From assembly GCA_913061385.1 (NCBI GenBank), contig CAJXTM010000336.1, forward strand, positions 1 to 5,421: a stretch of 5,421 bases of DNA, read 5' to 3'. The DNA is from an uncultured Rhodopirellula sp. Lineage in GTDB: Bacteria > Planctomycetota > Planctomycetia > Pirellulales > Pirellulaceae. The stretch's first letter is position 1, and every line of letters begins with the position of its first letter. The notes beneath the pieces are model-generated. The model did no database searches. It was not told the DNA's origin and saw only the letters and a program-made list of their open reading frames with translations. Positions 1-5,421 of the stretch are shown piece by piece. Made by a program: the position numbers and the translations under genes.

Positions 1-47
1 CTACACGTAAGGAGTCGTCGGCAGCGTCAGATGTGTATAAGAGACAG
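1..47 (+). other. Nextera P5-side adapter (sequencing artefact)
   Basis: This is Illumina Nextera library sequence, not genomic DNA. Positions 1-6 are the last bases of the P5 primer, 7-14 (GTAAGGAG) are an i5 index, 15-28 are the read-1 transposon tail (TCGTCGGCAGCGTC), and 29-47 are the 19-bp Tn5 mosaic end finishing in GAGACAG. From memory the index matches Nextera S505. Native DNA begins at 48. A GTG at 33-35 inside the mosaic end opens a reading frame into the downstream gene, so automatic gene callers will place a false start there. Confidence 0.99.
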
Positions 48-3000
48 GTCTTTGCGCAGGAAGGTTCCTACTATCAAGATTCAGGGCTGTTCTCAACGCG
101 TCCAAGTGAAACAAAGTCATTGCAGACGATCAAGCGATTCGGTCCTGTGGGACTGGGGATCGATTTGATCCAGCCAGCGTTTGTGATGCGGATTTCAAAT
201 GTCGAAGAAGGGTCACCTGCAGCGGCCACCGAGAGACTGAAGAAGGGCCAGATCATTGAGTCCATTAACGGACAGATTCTGAAGGATATCGATCCTCGGA
301 TCCAACTGGGGCAAATCCTTGCACAGGCAGAGGCAACTGACGGGAAACTCAGTTTTGCGATCAAAGGTGAATCTCAGTCCGTGGTCGTGAAGGTGCCAGT
401 GCTCGGTGCATACAGTAGTACCTGGCCGCTGAATTGCTCCAAGAGTGACAAGATTGTTCGACAGGTTGCTGATTATCTGTCACAACCCAAGGCGACTGAG
501 GGTTTGGGCGGTATTGGGATGCTGTTCCTGCTTTCAACTGGAGAGGACAAAGATTTGGCGGTCGTGCGCGAATGGGCAAGGAAGGCTCCTGCGCATACCT
601 ACCCGTGGTACATCGGTTATGGCGGCATTCCGCTTGCGGAATGTTATCTGCGGACAGGTGATCCAGAAATCCTTGCCAATATTCAGCAGTGGGTAGACAA
701 CGCCTCGAAATCGCAGCACAACGATGCTTGGGCTGGTCGTGGGTCGGCATTGACTGGTTATGGAAAAGGGCACCTTAACGCAGCGGGAACACACGTCGTT
801 ACATTTCTTCTGTTGGCGCGAGAGTGCGGCGCCGATGTTCCCTATCACACTCTCGATCGGGCCCTCAGGCATTTCTATCGGTACGCAGGTCGGGGCAACA
901 ACCCGTATGGAGATGATCGACCGTTTACAGGCTTTGTGGACAATGGGAAAAATGGCAAGCTTGCGTTCGCCATGGCTGCTGCTGCCGCACTCACTCCAGA
1001 GGGTGAGGAATCGGTGTACGCCAGAGCTCGTGACGCCTGTGCCATGCAGAGTTTTTATACAACAACATTCATGCTGCACGGGCACACGGGTGGTGGAATT
1101 GGTGAGATTTGGCGTAGTGCAGCGATGGGGCTGCTGCACGACAGGAAACCAAAGCAGTACCGTGACTTCATGGATAGTCGTAAGTGGCATTATGACTTGT
1201 CACGGCGGTTTGATGGATCGTTTGGGATCCTTGGCGGCGCAGGATACGACAAAGAGTTGTGGGGGATCGCTTATCCCTTGGCTTACACGATTCCGCGAAA
1301 AACTCTTCGTATCGCGGGTGCACCGCCTTCAACGTTTTCGAAACGCTACGAACTCCCTGCACAGCCTTGGGGAAATGATGCTGATGAGGCCTTCCTGTCT
1401 CTCGATGCAGTGCCAGGCAAGGGTGGCCAACAACAGGATTTGTCCGGGGAAACTTTGGCGCGTGATTCCAGCGGCCCGTTCATAAGACGATTCCACGGGG
1501 CGGAGCAACCCAGTGACGATGAGATTCGTCGGTACATGCACCACCAAGACTTCAGTATTCGAAATATCGCAGCGTTCAAAACACTTGGGATCAATAGTGG
1601 ATACATCGGTTGGCGCGCCCCAGGTGGACAGGTACGTTCGGATTTGATGATGGAGTTTTTGCGTGATGATGACCCTCGTATTCGCCGCGCCATGTTCGGC
1701 GCGTTATTGCAACGTACGGATGTTCTGAATCCTGAAATTCAGGATCTTGCAGTGCAGTCGGTTCGTGATCCAGAGGAATCGTGGTGGGTCAAGGATGCCG
1801 CCATCCAGATTGTCGGCTACCGTTCAGCTGACGAGATCGTTCCGCTGGTCGACCTGCTGATTCCGTTTCTTAAGCATGAAGAAGCATGGCTTCGTAATGC
1901 GGCACTCACAGCATTGACTCCTGTAGCAGCAGATGAACGGTGTTACGAACGGGTGTTGCCCGCGATGGGTGAACTGGTTCGGAATAACCAACGTGTTTCA
2001 GTGACGCTGGGATTTGCGCCAGCCATTCGTGCTGAGATCAAAAAGGCATCTCAAGCGGTGCAGAAGTTGGCGACAGAGACCATGAAGGAAACGTTTACTG
2101 GCTATGCAGGTACCAGGTTAGCACCTGGTGGATTGAGTACGACGTCCACCTACGACTATCACCTCGAGGCTATTGCTGAGTCGTTGGCCGACGTGCCTGG
2201 TGGGCTCGATGTGGTGTACGAGATCGCTCGAAAGAAGTATCCGGGAGAAATCTTGCCTTATAAAAAGTTGTTCCTCAATGCAGATCCAAGTAACTTTGGT
2301 CCGGAATTGAAGCAGGCGATTGTTCCGATCATCATGGATGAATTGATTCCTGAGTTTGTCGGCAAGAATCGGCGGAGATTACTTCCGCTTGCTGCTAACG
2401 AAGTTCAGTCACAGCGACCGGGCGGTAGGGGAGAACCCCTTGATGGTTTGGCTGCTTTATATAAGCGTGCTGGTGATGACCAATACGACTGGAAGATGTT
2501 CCTTGATTTGAGAGATGCAGAATGGTCGTACCACAGCTTTGACCCGATAGCGGCCGAGCAGGTGCCGTTTGATCAGTTGGTTTCCCGTTACCGTGAAGTC
2601 ACCTTGCCCAACCAAATGAAGGACTGGTGCCAGCTTGGCTTTGATGTCACCAAGGCCGGTTGGAAAAAAGGCAAAAGTCCTTTTGGGAATTATGACGGTG
2701 CAATCCCAGATCGCCCCATCACCAAGTGCTCGGCTGGCTGTGTTGGACCAGGTTGTTATGGTGCTACGCATATCAACACTTTGTGGGACAAGGAAGTTTT
2801 GCTGATGCGGGGAACCTTCAAAATTCCACCTCTAAAAGAGGGGCATCGATATCGCTTACGTGTCAATTCTGGCGACCACGTTGGTTCAGGCGGAGGACAC
2901 CTGATCTACATCAACGGCAAGACGCTGGTCGAAACCAAGCAAGGTGGTGGTCGTGGATCCGGAGGCTTGCCCAAGGGCGCTTACATCACGCAGGATTTTC

Positions 3001-3593
3001 TCAATGATTTTAAGACGGGCGAAGTGACAATCGCCGTGAAAGCATTCATTAGATACAACGACAAGTACAGCACCAAACCTACCAGTCGCTTGCCACAGGG
3101 GAAAATCAGTCTGCATCTTGCTGAGCAGAAATTACCGCCCATGAGTGATGAACTGGTCTTTAAATCGGCATCGACAGTGGCGATGTTGTCCTCTTACTGG
3201 CAGAACAGAATCAATCCGGAGGATGCTTCCCAAGATGCAAATGAAAATCAGTTCCGCTGGGACGGACAGTTTGTCGCGCATCCTGATATCGGGGGCTCTT
3301 GGAAAGTGATTTCACGTGTGGAAGAAATTCGAGAATTTGATCCGGCAGGCAAAAACGGAAACGCGCGTAATGCACCCTTTGCAATGATCACGTTCAAGCC
3401 AGATGGTAGGACAAGTGAACCGCTTTGGGCGTGGTCCGGCGATGTGCTGATGGACCTTGACCGCTACCAAGCACTCAAGATGCACGTGAATCAGATCGAT
3501 GATGAAGAGTATCTGTTCATCGAAGTTGGCGGCTTCAGCACTCGTCAAAAACCGGGTTGGAAATCAGCGTGGTTTGTACTGAAGAAAATGTAA
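48..3593 (+). CDS. DUF6288-like exported PDZ/toroid/HEAT multidomain protein, 5' end missing
   Basis: The first native codon is GTC at 48 and the stop is TAA at 3591, giving 1,181 native residues; the true start is lost at the adapter junction. Residues are numbered here from codon 48. Residues 1-5 (VFAQE) look like the end of a signal peptide cleaved after VFA, so perhaps only about 20 residues are missing. Visible domains: PDZ at about 32-119 (carboxylate loop GLGI at 35-38); an alpha-helical core at about 126-425, judged alpha/alpha-toroid-like, with WPLNC (126-130), YGGIPLAECYLRTGD (191-205), GHLNAAGTH (241-249) and HGHTGGGIGE (344-353), a pattern I associate with DUF6288; HEAT-like helices near 499-514, 540-556, 574-590 and 610-627; a beta-sandwich, galactose-binding-like module at about 907-1026 (VNSGDHVGSGGGHLIYINGK); and a C-terminal domain at about 1082-1181 resembling the tail of some BlaR1-type proteins. 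The molecular function is unknown. A periplasmic or surface role with carbohydrate or peptide substrates is inference. The gene converges on a sulfatase gene 275 bp away. Confidence 0.85.
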   Translation, partial: VFAQEGSYYQDSGLFSTRPSETKSLQTIKRFGPVGLGIDLIQPAFVMRISNVEEGSPAAATERLKKGQIIESINGQILKDIDPRIQLGQILAQAEATDGKLSFAIKGESQSVVVKVPVLGAYSSTWPLNCSKSDKIVRQVADYLSQPKATEGLGGIGMLFLLSTGEDKDLAVVREWARKAPAHTYPWYIGYGGIPLAECYLRTGDPEILANIQQWVDNASKSQHNDAWAGRGSALTGYGKGHLNAAGTHVVTFLLLARECGADVPYHTLDRALRHFYRYAGRGNNPYGDDRPFTGFVDNGKNGKLAFAMAAAAALTPEGEESVYARARDACAMQSFYTTTFMLHGHTGGGIGEIWRSAAMGLLHDRKPKQYRDFMDSRKWHYDLSRRFDGSFGILGGAGYDKELWGIAYPLAYTIPRKTLRIAGAPPSTFSKRYELPAQPWGNDADEAFLSLDAVPGKGGQQQDLSGETLARDSSGPFIRRFHGAEQPSDDEIRRYMHHQDFSIRNIAAFKTLGINSGYIGWRAPGGQVRSDLMMEFLRDDDPRIRRAMFGALLQRTDVLNPEIQDLAVQSVRDPEESWWVKDAAIQIVGYRSADEIVPLVDLLIPFLKHEEAWLRNAALTALTPVAADERCYERVLPAMGELVRNNQRVSVTLGFAPAIRAEIKKASQAVQKLATETMKETFTGYAGTRLAPGGLSTTSTYDYHLEAIAESLADVPGGLDVVYEIARKKYPGEILPYKKLFLNADPSNFGPELKQAIVPIIMDELIPEFVGKNRRRLLPLAANEVQSQRPGGRGEPLDGLAALYKRAGDDQYDWKMFLDLRDAEWSYHSFDPIAAEQVPFDQLVSRYREVTLPNQMKDWCQLGFDVTKAGWKKGKSPFGNYDGAIPDRPITKCSAGCVGPGCYGATHINTLWDKEVLLMRGTFKIPPLKEGHRYRLRVNSGDHVGSGGGHLIYINGKTLVETKQGGGRGSGGLPKGAYITQDFLNDFKTGEVTIAVKAFIRYNDKYSTKPTSRLPQGKISLHLAEQKLPPMSDELVFKSASTVAMLSSYWQNRINPEDASQDANENQFRWDGQFVAHPDIGGSWKVISRVEEIREFDPAGKNGNARNAPFAMITFKPDGRTSEPLWAWSGDVLMDLDRYQALKMHVNQIDDEEYLFIEVGGFSTRQKPGWKSAWFVLKKM

Positions 3594-3673
3594 TTTGATC
3601 TTGGGATCGGTTTGATATTGTCTTGTCAGAATTTGTGAGTGGCGTCCGCGGATGGCCCAAATCCCATTCAGCC

Positions 3674-3705
3674 AAAAAACTCTTGATCTCGTGGACCGAG
3701 ATCGA
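3674..3705 (-). terminator. Candidate intrinsic terminator of the sulfatase transcript
   Basis: On the minus strand a perfect 7-bp stem (GATCTCG/CGAGATC, at 3703-3697 and 3691-3685) encloses a 5-nt loop. After a short AAGAG spacer comes a run of six T (3679-3674). The site lies about 165 nt beyond the sulfatase stop codon in the convergent gap. The stem is short, only moderately GC-rich, and separated from the T run by 5 nt, so this is a weak-to-moderate terminator. There is no T run on the plus-strand side, so it should not serve the upstream gene. The rest of 3594-3868 holds no gene I can support. Confidence 0.45.
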
Positions 3706-3743
3706 CTGGAAGAATATGATGGAGAAGGCGATTCGTTGGATGC

Positions 3744-3776
3744 CGTGTGTGTTCAAACTACTGAGGATCACACACG
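3744..3776. other. Inverted repeat (hairpin) in the convergent intergenic gap
   Basis: CGTGTGTG at 3744-3751 is perfectly complementary to CACACACG at 3769-3776, with a 17-nt spacer in which two more inner pairs are possible after one mismatch. Neither side is followed by a T run, so it is not a classical intrinsic terminator. It could be a 3'-UTR stem protecting either convergent transcript, or simply chance, because the arms are low-complexity GT/CA sequence. Confidence 0.3.
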
Positions 3777-3868
3777 CCGTTGCTGATGTCACTGGGGCGT
3801 TTTCTGATTCAGATGGGAAAGCGGGTGACGGTGTCGTGCGGCAAGTGACTAAGTCTTGGATGGTTTTT

Positions 3869-5323
3869 TTACTTGCGTTTCTTGATGACTTGTTGTGCTC
3901 GCGTGGGCTCATGATCAGCGTTGGGCGTCGGCATTTGTGCATCGATTGATTTTCGCCACGTCCCGAGTAGATGATGCATCTTTTGTGCCATGTCAGGGTG
4001 TTTTGTTGCAACGTTGCGTTGTTCGCTTGGATCGGAATCAAGATGATAGAGCTCGATTGCATTGTCCTCGTAAAACTCAATGAGTCGCCAAGGGCCTGAG
4101 CGAACAGCACCGTACGGACTGTCACCACCAGCGTGATAGTGGGGATAGTGCCAATATAGATTTCGCTTCAGTTGTTCAGATGGGTCGCGTAGCAGGGGAA
4201 CAAGACTCCTGCCGTCGATGTTTTGATTGTGGAGTTCATCTCCTGAGCAATTCGCAACTTCTAGTAGGGTTGGGTAGTAGTCGATCGTGCTAATAGGCTC
4301 GTTGCATTGGGTTCCCGGCGATATGACGCCGGGCCATCGGGCGATAGCCGGAACTCGCACACCGCCTTCATAGGCTGAGCCTTTTCCGCGACGTAGTGGA
4401 AAGTTGTCGGTGAAGCCGTCGTGCTTCCCGTAACGTTGCGTCAGGCCACCGTTGTCAGACGTAAAGATAACGAGCGTGTTGTCAGCAATGCCGTGCTCTT
4501 CTAGACGTTTCATCACGCGACCAACACTATTGTCCATGCTGGAGACCATCGCCGCATAATTCGGGTTCTTATGAACTGCGTCTTCACGAAGTTTTGTCTT
4601 ATACTCCGCAACCAAATCATCTCTCCCATCAATGGGAGTGTGTGGTACGTGATAGGCAAAGTGCAGGAAAAATGGCTCTTCCTGAGCCTCGTCAATGAAG
4701 GCTAGGGCCCGGGTGGTCAAGTAATCAGTAAGGTATTCGCTTTTCGATTCACCGTTGCGATTAGCACTGCGGGGCAGTCGATAGCCTTTGGTTCCTTTTG
4801 GTTTTGCGACGTCCAGATCAAACCCATGCTTGGTGGGACCATAGTCGTTGGTGTTGCGACCGGCGTGGTGCAGATGCCATTTTCCTACATGTGCAGTCTG
4901 GTAGCCATCATTTCGGAGTGCTTCTGCGATGGTCACGTAGGAATGATCAAGTCCTGTGGTCCATTCCGGGATCCGCAACTTGGCAAAAGGTCGATTCTGA
5001 CCTGCAATGAAATCGGTTAAACGAAGTCTGGCTGGGTACATCCCCGTCATGATCGAAGCACGCGAGGGAGAGCAGACGGTACAGGCAGAATACGCGTTGG
5101 TGAATTTCATCCCCGATTCTGCAAGTTGATCCAGATTGGGTGTTTCATACAAGTCGCTTCCAAAACAACTCAAGCCCGTCCAACCTAAATCGTCAGCCAA
5201 AAGAAAGATTATGTTGGGTCTGTTGGGATTGGTTTCGGTTGCATCTGCCATGCGATCGCAGGAAGTGACCATGGCCAGCATGATCAAAAACATTTTCGTT
5301 TTGATGATTTGCATTGAATACAT
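3869..5323 (-). CDS. S1-family (formylglycine-dependent) sulfatase, exported, probably a lipoprotein
   Basis: A complete 484-residue hydrolase of the alkaline-phosphatase superfamily that cleaves sulfate esters; the length is normal for the family. The sulfatase signature is CSPSR at 84-88: Cys84 is the residue converted to formylglycine by FGE, and Arg88 supports it. Other expected active-site residues are Asp44-Asp45 (ADDLGW) and Asp290-Asn291 (SDNGG) for calcium, Lys148 and His150 (GKWH), His228 (VPHTP) and Lys314 (GKGSAYEGG). The C-terminal AQMPTPNADHEP is typical of planctomycete sulfatases, so the stop is native. The N-terminus has a Lys-containing start, a hydrophobic stretch and a lipobox-like VTSC ending at Cys22; cleavage after ADA at 28 is the alternative. 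An in-frame TAA at 5335-5333 limits the start to Met1, Met4 (5314) or Met11. None has a clear Shine-Dalgarno sequence; Met1 or Met4 leaves a proper signal n-region. The substrate is not readable from sequence; sulfated polysaccharide is the usual guess. No FGE gene lies in the window. Confidence 0.96.
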   Translation of the reverse strand: MYSMQIIKTKMFLIMLAMVTSCDRMADATETNPNRPNIIFLLADDLGWTGLSCFGSDLYETPNLDQLAESGMKFTNAYSACTVCSPSRASIMTGMYPARLRLTDFIAGQNRPFAKLRIPEWTTGLDHSYVTIAEALRNDGYQTAHVGKWHLHHAGRNTNDYGPTKHGFDLDVAKPKGTKGYRLPRSANRNGESKSEYLTDYLTTRALAFIDEAQEEPFFLHFAYHVPHTPIDGRDDLVAEYKTKLREDAVHKNPNYAAMVSSMDNSVGRVMKRLEEHGIADNTLVIFTSDNGGLTQRYGKHDGFTDNFPLRRGKGSAYEGGVRVPAIARWPGVISPGTQCNEPISTIDYYPTLLEVANCSGDELHNQNIDGRSLVPLLRDPSEQLKRNLYWHYPHYHAGGDSPYGAVRSGPWRLIEFYEDNAIELYHLDSDPSEQRNVATKHPDMAQKMHHLLGTWRKSIDAQMPTPNADHEPTRAQQVIKKRK

Positions 5324-5342
5324 GCCGTTCTGTTAACGTAGC

Positions 5343-5356
5343 AGTTCCCGGTAACT
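5343..5356. promoter_or_regulatory. Near-palindrome upstream of the sulfatase gene
   Basis: AGTTCCCGGTAACT is a 14-nt palindrome with one mismatched pair, lying 20-33 bp upstream of the sulfatase ATG. Its position would suit an operator, but a single imperfect 14-mer is weak evidence. No convincing -35/-10 pair is visible in the 51 bp of native upstream DNA (5324-5374), so the promoter may lie beyond the adapter junction. Confidence 0.15.
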
Positions 5357-5374
5357 CTAGCGGGGTCCGTCGGC

Positions 5375-5421
5375 CTGTCTCTTATACACATCTCCGAGCC
5401 CACGAGACCGAGGCTGATCTC
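5375..5421 (+). other. Nextera P7-side adapter (sequencing artefact)
   Basis: Positions 5375-5393 are the Tn5 mosaic end in the reverse orientation (CTGTCTCTTATACACATCT), 5394-5408 the read-2 tail (CCGAGCCCACGAGAC), 5409-5416 an i7 index (CGAGGCTG, from memory Nextera N710), and 5417-5421 the start of the P7 primer. Native DNA ends at 5374. Confidence 0.99.

Noticed and set aside
29..47. Tn5/IS50-like mosaic end pair (29-47 and 5375-5393) as a natural transposon
   Set aside because: Each 19-bp end is joined directly to Illumina tail, index and primer sequence, which identifies it as in vitro tagmentation rather than a mobile element.
534..1190. 218-codon minus-strand ORF inside the large gene
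   Set aside because: It is antisense to the continuous, domain-bearing plus-strand frame and its translation shows no recognisable motif.
760..1485. 241-codon plus-strand ORF in another frame of the large gene
   Set aside because: It lies wholly inside the toroid-coding region. The main frame continues through it without a break, so it is neither a frameshift product nor a separate gene.
3594..3616. GATC-TTGG-GATC mini-stem just after the large gene's stop, as a plus-strand terminator
   Set aside because: The stem is only 4 bp plus wobble pairs, it is not GC-rich, and the following bases are not a real T run.
3623..3949. 108-codon plus-strand ORF across the convergent gap and the sulfatase 3' end
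   Set aside because: It starts with TTG and has no visible ribosome binding site. About a quarter of it is antisense to the well-supported sulfatase gene, and the protein resembles no family I recognise.
3535..4128. 197-codon minus-strand ORF spanning the gap
   Set aside because: It is out of frame with the sulfatase, overlaps it by about 260 bp and overlaps the end of the large gene on the other strand. Its composition looks like a frame shadow.

Overview
The window is a 5,327-bp piece of bacterial DNA (48-5374) with Illumina Nextera adapter sequence fused to both ends (1-47 and 5375-5421). The adapters lie in proper P5-to-P7 orientation and each still carries an 8-base index. They are library-construction sequence, not biology, and the native DNA stops abruptly at both junctions.

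The gene content points to a planctomycete, or a member of the wider Planctomycetota/Verrucomicrobiota group, probably from an aquatic environment. The reasons are a very long multidomain protein of the kind catalogued as DUF6288, a formylglycine-type S1 sulfatase with the typical planctomycete C-terminal ending, and weak or absent Shine-Dalgarno sequences. This assignment is an inference, since there is no marker gene.

Layout: (a) 48-3593, plus strand: a large gene of 1,181 native codons, missing its 5' end. Its protein has a PDZ domain, an alpha/alpha-toroid-like DUF6288 core, HEAT-like repeats, a beta-sandwich (galactose-binding-like) module and a C-terminal domain resembling the tail of some BlaR1-type proteins. 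(b) 3594-3868: a 275-bp convergent intergenic gap with no convincing gene, holding a terminator-like hairpin for the minus strand and a second hairpin. (c) 3869-5323, minus strand: a complete sulfatase gene of 484 codons with all the main catalytic residues and a lipoprotein-type or Sec signal. (d) 5324-5374: 51 bp of native upstream DNA, ending at the adapter.

The two genes converge, so they are not co-transcribed. Both products are probably exported. The sulfatase should remove sulfate esters, probably from sulfated polysaccharides. The large protein has the fold types of a carbohydrate-active or substrate-binding factor, but no catalytic activity can be assigned from sequence alone. No RNA gene, CRISPR array, insertion sequence or defence system is visible. 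The best candidate for undescribed biology is the DUF6288 protein itself.
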